Below are positions 25,284 through 35,407 of a DNA stretch of 64,000 bases, piece after piece. Each line of letters opens with the position of its first letter. Position 1 is the stretch's first letter. Under the pieces are notes generated by a model. The model was not told where the DNA came from. It saw only the letters and a list, made by a program, of their open reading frames with translations, and did not search any database. The position numbers were made by a program, and so were the translations under genes. Source of the stretch: Myxococcales bacterium (GTDB lineage Bacteria > Myxococcota_A > Polyangia > Polyangiales > Polyangiaceae); NCBI GenBank assembly GCA_016712525.1, contig JADJQX010000001.1, forward strand, positions 1,798,001-1,862,000, written 5' to 3'.

Positions 25284-25416
25284 GGCACGGGCACGGGCAC
25301 GGGCACGGGTGAAAGGGGGAGAGGAGAGAGAGCAAGATGCCTAGGGGCAGGTGGCGTTCGACGGGCACGGGCACGGGCGAGAGGGTGGGAGACTAGGGAC
25401 AGGCGGCGTTCGACGG
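25284..25416. repeat. GGGCAC hexamer runs and duplicated gene end
   Basis: About four tandem GGGCAC units occupy 25284-25308 and shorter runs follow near 25360-25378. A 30-nt segment carrying the last codons and stop of the convergent esterase gene (copy at 25393) is present a second time 52 bp away (copy at 25341), with a few substitutions, so the terminal Ser-Asn-Ala-stop region is duplicated. Confidence 0.6.
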
Positions 25417-26574
25417 GCGTGGGGTGGCGCCATTTTGGCCTTTTCCGCACCACGAGGGGTACGCGGCCGGGAGCGCGCGAGACGTGTACGGAGACTGCCC
25501 CGCGCCGAGCCAGTACGGATGATCGAGCACGAAGCTCCACACCGCGTCGAACACCACACCGCCCGCGGGCGGCGCGTCGAACGGGGGCACGGCGTGCCCG
25601 CAGTTGTGCACGCACTCCAGGAAGAAGTGCCCGTCCGTGGTGAGCGCTCCCTCGAGGCGCTTCGACGCGCGATCGAAATTCATGATGGGCACTTGCTCGG
25701 GGTACGTGTCTCCCGAGCCACCCCAGAGCACCATGGCCGGCAGGCGGTGCGGCGTCGTCGCCCAAGGGCGCACCACGTCGCCGACTCCACCCGAGAGCGA
25801 GACCATGCTCGCGAGCCGCTCGGAGCGCACGGTGGCGAGCTGCGAGGTCCATAGGGCGCCCGCGCTCACGCCGACCGAAGAGACACACTCCTTGTCGACG
25901 GCCATCGCTCGGCCCACGCACGCGAGCATATCGTCGAAGAAGCGTGCCTCCTCGTCGACGCGCCCTTGGCTCTGCGTCGCCTCGAAGGGCCAGCGGAAGA
26001 GCGCGTCTCCCTTGGGGGCGGGCACAACGGCCACGAACCTGCGCGCGTCGACGGCGGCCTGCACGGCGAGCTTGGTGAGCACGTCCTCGGGGCTTCCGCC
26101 GAGCCAGTGCCAGAGGAACACGACGGGGAGCACCTCGCCTGCGACCGCAGTCGTGGGCTTCACGACGAGGAAACGCCGCTGCGCGCCGCCGCTCGTGATG
26201 TCCGTGTAGGTCGGCGCGAACGACAGAGCAGGGCAAGTGCCGGCGTAGGTGGGGAGCGCCGGCGCTCGCGGGGTCCCCGGAGGCCCTGGGACCTTGCAGC
26301 TCGCGGTCGCGATGGCCGTGGCAGCGTCTGCGGAGGCGGCGTCCGCGGGGCCTCCGTCGCTCGTGCTGCTGTCGCTCGAGCTCGCGTCGCTCGGCGCGCT
26401 GCCGTCGTTCCGGGCGGTCGACGAGGGGCTCGCGGACGGAGAGCTCGAGGTCGAGGGAGAGGTCGACGCGGCCGGTGGCTCCTCGCTCGAGGGCGCGCTC
26501 GAGGTGCCGCAGGCGAACGACGAAGCCGCGATCGACGCGGCGAGGACCGAGAACAGGAAGAAGGGGCGGCGCAT
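25393..26574 (-). CDS. secreted alpha/beta-hydrolase (esterase/PHB depolymerase-like)
   Basis: The 393-residue product has a lipoprotein signal (MRRPFFLFSVLAASIAASSF then AC) and a long Ser/Ala/Asp linker to about residue 100. The catalytic part has an oxyanion region VFLWHWLGGSPED, the nucleophile elbow GVSAG, an acid region, and a late His in NCGHAVPPFD. This fits the LpqC/PHB-depolymerase-type esterase group. Several Cys may form disulfides. Its last codons are duplicated downstream. Confidence 0.8.
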   Translation of the reverse strand: MRRPFFLFSVLAASIAASSFACGTSSAPSSEEPPAASTSPSTSSSPSASPSSTARNDGSAPSDASSSDSSTSDGGPADAASADAATAIATASCKVPGPPGTPRAPALPTYAGTCPALSFAPTYTDITSGGAQRRFLVVKPTTAVAGEVLPVVFLWHWLGGSPEDVLTKLAVQAAVDARRFVAVVPAPKGDALFRWPFEATQSQGRVDEEARFFDDMLACVGRAMAVDKECVSSVGVSAGALWTSQLATVRSERLASMVSLSGGVGDVVRPWATTPHRLPAMVLWGGSGDTYPEQVPIMNFDRASKRLEGALTTDGHFFLECVHNCGHAVPPFDAPPAGGVVFDAVWSFVLDHPYWLGAGQSPYTSRALPAAYPSWCGKGQNGATPRPSNAACP

Positions 26575-26683
26575 ACGAAGGACGAACGCACTACCACGCG
26601 CCGGCGGACGTGCAACGTGCAGGTGCCCGTAAACGCCCAGGATTTCGTGACGCAGAGCGACGCGGCCCAGCCGCCCGCGGCCG

Positions 26684-27133
26684 CTACTTCTTCTTCGGCG
26701 GAGCCTTCGGGGCAGGCTTCGGCGGCGCCTCGGGCATGGGAGGTGCCCCGTACATCGCCACGACGGCGCTGGGGTCACCCGTGGGAAGCGTGGGCGCGCT
26801 CGTGGTCGACGGCGCGGGCTTCGGAGGATCGACGGCCCGAGGGATGGATGCGTCTGGCGTGTCGACGGGGGGCGGCGCGCCGTACATCGCGACGGGCGAG
26901 GTGTCGGGAGGGGGAGGGGTGAGCGGTGCGGGGCCGGGCTCCGAGGGTGTGCACGCCGCCACGCTCGCCGCGACGGCGAGGCCACCGAAGACCAGCGCGG
27001 CTCGCGACAGACCCGAAGGGTTCGTGCTTACCGGAGCGGCTGCGCGGAGCGTGACGGTCGCCCCGCAGAACGGGCACGCGGACTCGGTCTCACGAAGGTG
27101 GCGGGTGCAGGCGGAGCAGGTCACGAGGGCCAT
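26684..27133 (-). CDS. zinc-ribbon membrane protein with Pro-rich tail
   Basis: The 149-residue product starts with a zinc ribbon (CSACTRHLRETESACPFCG: two CxxC knuckles), then one membrane segment (ALVFGGLAVAASVAAC) and a Pro/Ala-rich tail that contains VAMYGAPP twice and ends in PPKKK. Similar short proteins are common in Myxococcota; their function is unknown. The signal-like Cys at the end of the hydrophobic segment might be lipidated. Confidence 0.75.
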   Translation of the reverse strand: MALVTCSACTRHLRETESACPFCGATVTLRAAAPVSTNPSGLSRAALVFGGLAVAASVAACTPSEPGPAPLTPPPPDTSPVAMYGAPPPVDTPDASIPRAVDPPKPAPSTTSAPTLPTGDPSAVVAMYGAPPMPEAPPKPAPKAPPKKK

Positions 27134-27197
27134 GCCCGATTCGTCTCACAGTCTTCGCAGGAGGGAAAGCCTCACCCGTGCTCACGCCGGCCCCGGC

Positions 27198-27593
27198 TTA
27201 CGGCGCCGTGCGTACCCCGAGCGCCGCCACGAGCATGGCGCCCCAGCCCACGAGCATCGCCACGCCACCGAACGGTGTCACTGCGCCGAGCGCTCGCACT
27301 CCGGTCAGGGTCATCGTGTAGAGGCTGCCCGAGAAGAGCACGATGCCCACCGAAAACGCGACGACCGACACCTTGGGCGCGGCGCTCTCCGTTCGCGAGG
27401 CGAGCACGGCGACAAGGCCGAGCGCGAGCGCATGGATCGCTTGGTAGTGCGCGCCCGTCCCCCACCATTCGAGGCGCTGCGCCCCGTCGGCGAGGGGGAG
27501 CATCTTCGCTTTCAGGCCGTGTGCGCCGAACGCACCCAGCGCCACGGCGAGGAAGCCGAAGGCCGCCGACAGGAGCCACGCTGCTCGTTCCAT
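27198..27593 (-). CDS. DUF423 family membrane protein
   Basis: The 131-residue product is an integral membrane protein with four hydrophobic segments and the DUF423 opening FGFLAVALGAFGAHGLK, plus ALGAVTPFGGVAMLVGW near the end. It corresponds to the YwdK/YgdD group of small inner-membrane proteins with unknown role. It is 41 bp downstream of elaA on the same strand. Confidence 0.9.
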   Translation of the reverse strand: MERAAWLLSAAFGFLAVALGAFGAHGLKAKMLPLADGAQRLEWWGTGAHYQAIHALALGLVAVLASRTESAAPKVSVVAFSVGIVLFSGSLYTMTLTGVRALGAVTPFGGVAMLVGWGAMLVAALGVRTAP

Positions 27594-27634
27594 GTCCGCT
27601 CTATACGGTCGTCTGCCTCGGACGGAAAGGCCCG

Positions 27635-28078
27635 TCAGGGGAGGACCATCTCGACGTGAGGGATGCCGTCCTCGTCGTAGGGCTCGCCCTCCGGGACGAA
27701 GCCGAGCCTCCGGTAGAAGCGCTCGAGGTACCGCTGCGCCCCGATCCGGATGGGGCGCCCGTGACGTGCCGTCGCGCGCGAGATGGCTTCGCGCATCAGC
27801 TCTTCGCCGTGACCTCTCTTGCGGACCTCGGGGCTCGTGACGACGCGCCCGATGGCGGTCTCCGGGTAGCTTTCGCCGGGGCCGAAGATGCGCGCATAGG
27901 CGACGAGCGCGCCGGCCTCGTCGACTCCGAGGAGGTGACGCGCGCGTTCGTCCTTGCCGTCGAGATCGAGGTAGACGCACGTCTGCTCGACGACGAAAAC
28001 GCGGGAACGCAGGGCGAGCACCGCGTAGAGCTCGTGGACGGAGAGCTCGTCGAACGCCTTGTCGTGCCAGGTCAGCAT
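27635..28078 (-). CDS. elaA: GNAT acetyltransferase ElaA
   Basis: The 147-residue product matches ElaA: LYAVLALRSRVFVVEQTCVY near the N-terminus, the acetyl-CoA loop VRKRGHGEELM, and FYRRLGFVPEGEPYDEDGIP at the C-terminus. It is expected to transfer acetyl from acetyl-CoA to an amine; the physiological substrate is unknown. It probably shares a transcript with the DUF423 gene. Confidence 0.92.
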   Translation of the reverse strand: MLTWHDKAFDELSVHELYAVLALRSRVFVVEQTCVYLDLDGKDERARHLLGVDEAGALVAYARIFGPGESYPETAIGRVVTSPEVRKRGHGEELMREAISRATARHGRPIRIGAQRYLERFYRRLGFVPEGEPYDEDGIPHVEMVLP

Positions 28079-28217
28079 GGGCGTGAAGGTAGCAGAAGGG
28101 CCGTTCGTGCCGGTACGGTGGAGGGGCTTCGGCAGGCACAGCCGGTAGTGCTTCAGGGCACAGCCGGCGGTGCTTTGGGTGAGGTGCCGGGGAGCGAGCC
28201 ATGTAGGCTTACGCGCC

Positions 28218-28436
28218 GTGGAGCTGGATCATCTCTTCGTGTTCGTCGATGGACCGAGCGAGGCCGAAGAGGCGCTGACGCTGCTCGGGCTCGACGAGAC
28301 GTACCGGCGCGTTCATCCGGGGCAAGGGACGGCGAACGTTTGTTGCGCCTTCGACGACGCGTACCTAATGTTCGGCTCACGAGGTCGTACGCGGCGTGAA
28401 CTGCCGTGTCGCACTGCGTCGAACTCAACGAACTAG
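28218..28436 (+). pseudogene. truncated VOC-family (glyoxalase-like) gene
   Basis: From the GTG at 28218 the frame reads VELDHLFVFVD, then a VHPGQGTANVCCAFDDAYL segment, which is the N-terminal third of a VOC-fold protein family with the usual HPGQGTAN motif. After DAYL the similarity ends abruptly and an unrelated basic tail leads to a stop at 28436. Full-length relatives have a further 100 or more residues, so this is probably a 3'-truncated remnant. Just upstream two near-identical 17-nt repeats (28137 and 28160) may mark the rearrangement. Confidence 0.65.
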
Positions 28437-29282
28437 GGCGAACGTGATGTTCATGGCCTTCGTCACGCCACCGCAGAAAATTGTGAACCGGACGACGCCG
28501 CCCGGTCCCGCTGGCGTGCGCTCCCATCGCCAGTAGCCAACGAATTTCTTTGCTGAAGGGCAGGTTGCAATCTCGCTCGGAGTGGGTACGGACCGCTCAT
28601 ATCGCGTGATCTCTCCGTATTGTGCGCTGAGATCGGCGAATGCCGCATCTGCGTTGCCATCGCTGACCGTCGCGAGGAGCAGCACCTCGCAGACAGCTCC
28701 AAGTGCGCCGTCTTGGCAGGTCCTGAGGAGCAGCTCACCGCTGGCCGCCCACCACCCAGGCGTGCCGATCGGGCCCGAACAGACGGCACTTGCCGTATCG
28801 TCGCCAGCTACAACGGGCGCCGAGTGCTCCCTGCATCGCCCCAGTTCTTGGTTCATCGGTGCACCGATACGGATCCCAAACGGTGCGATTGGAAATGCTC
28901 GGGTAGGTGCAGGAGGTGGCCCCTTCGGGGCGGGGGCCGGTTCGGTAGCTGCTTCCTTGGGCATCTCGAGCTTCCGGAGCGTTTCACAGGCAGTCTTGCT
29001 GTCCCTGTCACACGCAAGGCCCAGGAAGCGCACGGCAAGCTCATAGTCTGCGTCCTTACGGTGGCGCACGAAGTCTTTGGCGTGTGCCTTTCCAGCCCGA
29101 AGGCAGGTCTCGGAGGCGCCTCCGTCGAGGCACCTCGCTTCGCAAGCCGGGACGGCGCCGCCGAGGCAGCGTTCGAGCTGGGCAACCTTCTGAGATGCGG
29201 GGTTGGGCGCTTGCGGGGGCGGCTCTTCTGGCGCGCAGGATGCGAGCAGGCAGACGATGAGAACGAATCGAGAGAGGCACAC
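28425..29282 (-). CDS. putative lipoprotein, unknown function
   Basis: The 285-residue product begins with a signal MCLSRFVLIVCLLASC, the Cys being the lipobox. The N-terminal half is Cys-rich (CLGGAVPACEARCLDGG, ACDRDSKTAC) in the style of Sel1/TPR-like secreted proteins. The C-terminal half has a domain FGIRIGAPMNQELGRC onward. The start is GTG with no clear ribosome site. GC content and codon use appear lower than in neighbours, and it lies between decayed genes, suggesting recent acquisition. Confidence 0.7.
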   Translation of the reverse strand: MCLSRFVLIVCLLASCAPEEPPPQAPNPASQKVAQLERCLGGAVPACEARCLDGGASETCLRAGKAHAKDFVRHRKDADYELAVRFLGLACDRDSKTACETLRKLEMPKEAATEPAPAPKGPPPAPTRAFPIAPFGIRIGAPMNQELGRCREHSAPVVAGDDTASAVCSGPIGTPGWWAASGELLLRTCQDGALGAVCEVLLLATVSDGNADAAFADLSAQYGEITRYERSVPTPSEIATCPSAKKFVGYWRWERTPAGPGGVVRFTIFCGGVTKAMNITFALVR

Positions 29283-29418
29283 GAAGGTGATGTTACGGCA
29301 ATTTGTGGCGCCGAGTACCGCCTCATGTTCGCGACAACGACTTCTCCAGGTGCCCCCATGCGGCCGAGGCGATCAGTGAACTCTCGATAGAAGCCCTTCT
29401 GGCTCGCGCCCGGAGGTC

Positions 29419-29679
29419 TCAGCCTCGCGCCTCTTCGCTGCGCACGCGTTGCGCGCGTCGTTTGCCCGTGGGAATATTGGCGCCCGTCGTCGCAAGCCGG
29501 CTCACGGGCGTCTCGACGACCTTCCGACCGGCATCCGCCGCCTTCCACGTCCCTATGCCTCCGCACGTTCCCATCGGCAGCGCGAAGAGTGCGACGAGGA
29601 AGAGGATCGTCGCCGTGGGGCGGCGTTCGCGCCGCTCGAGCGCCGTCGGTGGCGATGGCGCCGGAGATGGTCCGCTCAC
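29419..29679 (-). CDS. small membrane protein
   Basis: The 86-residue frame has a basic N-terminus, one membrane segment (ATILFLVALFALPMGTCGG) and a basic tail. The start is GTG at 29679. No family is recognised; the combination of a single membrane span with charged flanks favours a real gene. Confidence 0.5.
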   Translation of the reverse strand: MSGPSPAPSPPTALERRERRPTATILFLVALFALPMGTCGGIGTWKAADAGRKVVETPVSRLATTGANIPTGKRRAQRVRSEEARG

Positions 29680-29853
29680 GGGTCACCGCTCCGGGTGGCT
29701 TCGGCCCATCGCCGCATCATGACCTGGAGAATGCACCAACACGAAGCCGAGGTGAACGGGGCGAGGCGGATGGCGCTCGAGGTCGAGAGCACCGCCGCGC
29801 CGTACCGCACAATGCCCTGGCGCCCGTTGCGCGGGCAGCCCTAACCTCCGCCC

Positions 29854-30812
29854 ATGCTCCCGGAGAAGGTAGGTCGTCGCGGTGGCGGATGGGTCGCCCT
29901 CCTGGTGGTGCTCGTCGGGTGCAACAGGCCGCCACGAGGTGGCTCGGGGGCGGCTGGCACGGCGGTCCTCGCGCCGACGGACCCGAGCGCCCCGAGCGCG
30001 GAGGCGAGCGCCACGGCGACGACGCGAGCCGTGAGCGACGGGGGACCTGCCTCGATCTCTACGGCGATGCACCCGGGGAGCAGCCGGCGATGGATCTCGT
30101 CGGGCACCTCTACGTCGACGAACGGGCGCGCCACGCGGGCAACGGAGTCGGCCTTCGCCCGTATATTCTGAAGCTCGATCGCCCGCTTTGCGTGAACGGC
30201 ATGCCCCCTCGGGACGACGGCACGGTCGATCCGTACGTGCCCGAGGTTCACGTCGCGACGATGAAGCGGAGCCCCGATCTGCGAACCCTGAAGGACACGA
30301 AGGTGCGAGTCCATGGGCGCCCGATGGGAGCGATGACGGCGTGGCACACGAGGCCCGTGGTGCTCTGGGCGACGGAAGCGGAGCGGCTCACCCCCGCTCC
30401 CGCAGCACCGCCGCCGCAACCTCTCGGCGCCGGGAAGCACTTCGGATACATCGACGCCGTCGACCGCGCGCACAAGACGCTCACCTTCGACGTGGCGACG
30501 CTCTACCGCGGCAAGGCGGCGGTCCTCGAAGCGAAGAAGCGCGAATCGCTCCTCGGTGTGACCGGCGGAGACGACGCGAGCACGTTCGTCGTCGACGAGG
30601 ACCCTACGCGGCGAACGCTGCCCGTCGCGAGCGACGTCGTCGTGGACGTGCTCGTGACCACGCCGGGCGGAGCCACGTCACGGTCGCGCGCGTCTCTCGG
30701 CTTCTTCGACGCGAAGGACGCAGGCGATTCGGAGCGCGAGCCCTTCGAACGCGCTTGGGAGCTCACGCTGAAGGACGGCAAGGTCGTGCGCATCGACGAA
30801 GTGGAGCGCTGA
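29854..30812 (+). pseudogene. lipoprotein gene interrupted by a frameshift
   Basis: The start MLPEKVGRRGGGWVALLVVL followed by VGC is a lipoprotein signal, but its frame runs into noise after VSDGG. The mature protein (CLDLYGDAPGEQPAMDLVGH onward, with a DUF4431-like segment VHGRPMGAMTAWHTRPVVLW) continues in another frame to 30812. Adding one G to the five-G run at 30040-30044 restores a single 320-residue frame. The gene is therefore either recently inactivated or affected by a homopolymer error. Confidence 0.75.
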
Positions 30813-31137
30813 GCGCGACGTGCTCGTCCTCGCGACGCCGGTCACGGCCGTCCGACCCCGCACGATGCGAATCACGGCTTTGGAGCGCGAGAGGCCTACC
30901 GCCCTGGGCTGAGGCATGACCGAGAGTGGCATCCCCGACATGGCGTCGACCTTGGTTCGATCCTCGCACCTTAGTCACCGCCGGTCGGCTGCTGCAGGGC
31001 CCCGTAACTCCAGGGGTTTCGCACCATGTTCGGCTCGGGGCCGGCGGACGGCGGGGCTTTTCTCTTGGCCGGAGAAGGGCCCCACCGTAGCTTGGTCGAT
31101 CGTACCAACGCCGAATCTGGCCAAGGGGGAGATCGAA
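30813..31137. other. intergenic region without recognised gene
   Basis: About 325 nt with no credible coding frame. It presumably contains the promoter of the lipoprotein at 31138. Confidence 0.4.
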
Positions 31138-32061
31138 ATGAAACGTTCTACGAAGAGCTCTGCGCTCGTCCTTCTGTCCGCCTGTGTGGTCGTTCCTCTG
31201 GCGTCGATCGCGGCGTGCAGCAGCGATCCCGCGAGCACCGAGGATGGCGGCACGGCGCCGACGCCGACGCCGACGCCGACACCGACGCCGACGCCGACGC
31301 CGACGCCCACCCCGACGACGGACGGATCGATTCCCGATGGATCCACCCCACGCGACGCGGCGCCGGCCGATGCGCAAGCGGACGGCGGGGCTTGCGGGGC
31401 CAAGGGCAAGTCGGACCTCAAGATCGACCCGGCCATCAGCAGCACCACGGCGGACAACAAGGTCACGGTTCAGATGGTCGATACGTGCCAGGGGACGAGC
31501 GCGGCCTTGCCCTACACGACGCCCCGCCTCCGCTTCGAACCGACGGATCTCACGAACCACTATTTCTTGGTGACTTCGACCAATCCGGCAGACTTCTACA
31601 AGTCGGCGAGCGTCGTTTGGAACTACGGACTTGCCGGTGTTCGGCACGACGCCGACATGAAGATCGTGGCCAAACCCGGAGTCGGAGGCGCGGTGGACAT
31701 CTTCGGCGCGAACTACGATGCGACCAAGGCCCACTTCGTCGTCCAGCTCAACAGGGTGGCCGCGACGTGCGACGTCTCGGGGTACACGGTCAGCGTCGTC
31801 GGTCACCCGGAGGCGGTCGTCCAGTACACGAACGGGGGTTCCTTCGCGGTCGATCCCGCGTTGGCGGCGAGCGCCGGGGACCGAGGCGCGTTCGCCTACA
31901 TCTCGAAGGTGAACGTGGGGGCCGGGCTCGTGGAGATCGTGGGGACGAAGACGGGCTGCAAGCTCGTGGGCGTGGCCTTCCCGGCCCCCATCACGACGAA
32001 CAAGTACCCGCTCGTGGCCGATACGGCGACCTACCTCGTCGCCAACACGGCCGTGCAGTAG
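31138..32061 (+). CDS. putative lipoprotein with Thr-Pro repeat
   Basis: The 307-residue product has a signal MKRSTKSSALVLLSACVVVP ending at a Cys of IAACSS, then a (Thr-Pro)n spacer and a beta-rich C-terminal domain with three or four Cys (MVDTCQGTSAALPYTTPRLR onward). GGGGGAG precedes the ATG. No family is recognised. The spacer probably lifts the domain from the membrane surface. Confidence 0.8.
   Translation: MKRSTKSSALVLLSACVVVPLASIAACSSDPASTEDGGTAPTPTPTPTPTPTPTPTPTPTTDGSIPDGSTPRDAAPADAQADGGACGAKGKSDLKIDPAISSTTADNKVTVQMVDTCQGTSAALPYTTPRLRFEPTDLTNHYFLVTSTNPADFYKSASVVWNYGLAGVRHDADMKIVAKPGVGGAVDIFGANYDATKAHFVVQLNRVAATCDVSGYTVSVVGHPEAVVQYTNGGSFAVDPALAASAGDRGAFAYISKVNVGAGLVEIVGTKTGCKLVGVAFPAPITTNKYPLVADTATYLVANTAVQ
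31256..31320 (+). repeat. CCGACG hexamer repeat encoding Thr-Pro
   Basis: About ten CCGACG-type units with few interruptions encode a Thr-Pro tract in the lipoprotein. The repeat could change length by slippage in steps of two residues without breaking the frame. Confidence 0.8.
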
Positions 32062-32281
32062 ACGAGAGTGGACGAGATGGACGCCTCCCTCGCCCCCGAG
32101 GTCGGCGTCCGCGTGGTGGCTCGCGAGTCCCAGGGGAGGTGCGCTCTTCGGCCGAGCTTCCCGAAATGTTTCGGTCGCTTGCCGCACCTCCAGCGCCGCC
32201 ACCAGGCGCTTCGGGGGGGGTCGCGGTGCCAGGTCGAAGGACTTCCAGCGCCCCCGCGGGTGGTTCTGCTACACGGATGGC

Positions 32282-33922
<1,641 letters not shown>

Positions 33923-33934
33923 GCGCCGAGGGAA

Positions 33935-35296
33935 CTACGAGGCCGGCTGTTTCTTCCCAAGCCCGTGCCTGACGAGCAGTTTGTAGAGATACACGCGCCC
34001 AATCCCTGCCGCGCGCGCCGAGGCCGCCATCTTCCCGCCGTGTGCGCGGAGGAGGGCCTCGAGGTAGGCGCGTTCGAAGGTCGCTATCGCTCGATCCCTG
34101 GCCGCGGAGAAGGGCTCGTCCACGTTCGGCTGCGCGGCGCTCGGACGCGTGGGCTCGGGAGTCTCGAACGCGTCGTCGTCTTGAGGCAGGATCTCGTCGA
34201 ACACGAGGCATCGCTCGAGTGTGTTGCGGAGCTCGCGCACGTTGCCGGGGAAGGGGGCACGCGCGAGGTCGGCGAGGAACGGAGGCGCGAGGAAACGTGC
34301 CAGTTGCTCGGGTGACGCGCCGAAGCGCTGCAGGATGGCGCGGGCGAGGGAGGGCAGGTCCTCCGGGCGCTGGCGGAGCGGCGGAAGTGTCACGCGGACG
34401 ACAGCCAAGCGGTAGTACAAGTCCGGCCGGAATCGCCCGATGTTCGACTCGGCGCGTAGGTCGCGGTTCGTCGCCGCGACGATCCGGACATCCGTCTTGA
34501 TGGCTTGGCTCCCCCCGACCCGGCGGACCATCCGAGACTCGAGCACGCGGAGGAGCTTCGGCTGGAGCGATGCCGGCAGCTCACCGATCTCGTCGAGAAA
34601 GAGCGTGCCACCGTTCGCCTCCTCGAAGACGCCGATACGTCGCTGCGTCGCGCCGGTGAACGCCCCCTTCTCGTGCCCGAAGAGCTCACTCTCCAGCAAG
34701 CTCTCGGGAATCGCGCTGCAGTCGAGGACGACGAAGGGCCCTCCGCGGCGTGGGCTCTCGGTGTGGATCGCCTCGGCGGCCTCCCCCTTCCCCGTGCCCG
34801 TCTCGCCGTCGAGCAGGATGGTCGCGTCGCTCGCCGCCGCCTTCTCGAGCTTCCCGAACGCCGCGCGCATGGCGACGGAGGTCCCCACCATGTTTCCGAA
34901 GGACGAGCGCGGCGAGACGGGGATGGCGCTCCGTGTTTCGGCGAGATCGAAGCGCAGCACGGACGCGCCGAGGCGCAGCACCGCCTGGGGTCGGACGAAG
35001 GCGTCGAGCACCGTGACGCCGTCCACCTGCGTGCCGTTCTTGCTCCCGAGATCGCGAAGTCGGGCGCGTCCGTCCTCGAGGCCGATCTCGGCGTGGTAGC
35101 GCGAGACGGTCGGGTCGGGGAGGACGAGATCGTTCCCTTCTTGTGCGCCGATGCTGCACGGCCCGCCACGCGACTCCCACATCGTCCCCTTCGCGGGCCC
35201 GTCGAGCACCGTGAGCCGGAATTTCCGCACCTCCGGCGCGATCGGGCCGGCGTCGTGGGAGGTCACGGTCCCCGTGCTGCGGTCTTTGAGCGACAT
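33935..35296 (-). CDS. FHA-domain sigma54-dependent transcriptional activator
   Basis: The 453-residue product has an N-terminal FHA domain (residues about 25-115, with VSRYHAEI and LGSKNGTQVDG) that should bind phosphothreonine peptides. An AAA+ sigma54-interaction domain follows: Walker A GETGTGKGE, the sigma54 loop GAFTGA, and NRDLRAE. A C-terminal Fis-like helix-turn-helix (MAASARAAGIGRVYLYKLLV) ends the protein. It is expected to activate sigma54 promoters in response to Ser/Thr kinase signalling, and a kinase gene ends 12 bp away on the other strand. Confidence 0.93.
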   Translation of the reverse strand: MSLKDRSTGTVTSHDAGPIAPEVRKFRLTVLDGPAKGTMWESRGGPCSIGAQEGNDLVLPDPTVSRYHAEIGLEDGRARLRDLGSKNGTQVDGVTVLDAFVRPQAVLRLGASVLRFDLAETRSAIPVSPRSSFGNMVGTSVAMRAAFGKLEKAAASDATILLDGETGTGKGEAAEAIHTESPRRGGPFVVLDCSAIPESLLESELFGHEKGAFTGATQRRIGVFEEANGGTLFLDEIGELPASLQPKLLRVLESRMVRRVGGSQAIKTDVRIVAATNRDLRAESNIGRFRPDLYYRLAVVRVTLPPLRQRPEDLPSLARAILQRFGASPEQLARFLAPPFLADLARAPFPGNVRELRNTLERCLVFDEILPQDDDAFETPEPTRPSAAQPNVDEPFSAARDRAIATFERAYLEALLRAHGGKMAASARAAGIGRVYLYKLLVRHGLGKKQPAS

Positions 35297-35407
35297 CGGG
35301 TGAACGCTACCACATGGGGGTAGGCTCGCCCTTCCGTGCGGCCTCCGCGCGGCGCGCTCGAGCTCCGATGGCGAGTCTCGAGCGACCGTCGGCGGAACCA
35401 CGAGGTG

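Noticed and set aside
29283..29418. Possible IS110-type transposase remnant on the minus strand (a segment like GFYREFTDRLGRMG)
   Set aside because: The similarity is short and from memory only; no terminal repeats or further transposase parts are visible.
29719..29844. 41-codon plus-strand frame before the frameshifted lipoprotein
   Set aside because: No ribosome site, no domain and a composition typical of chance frames.
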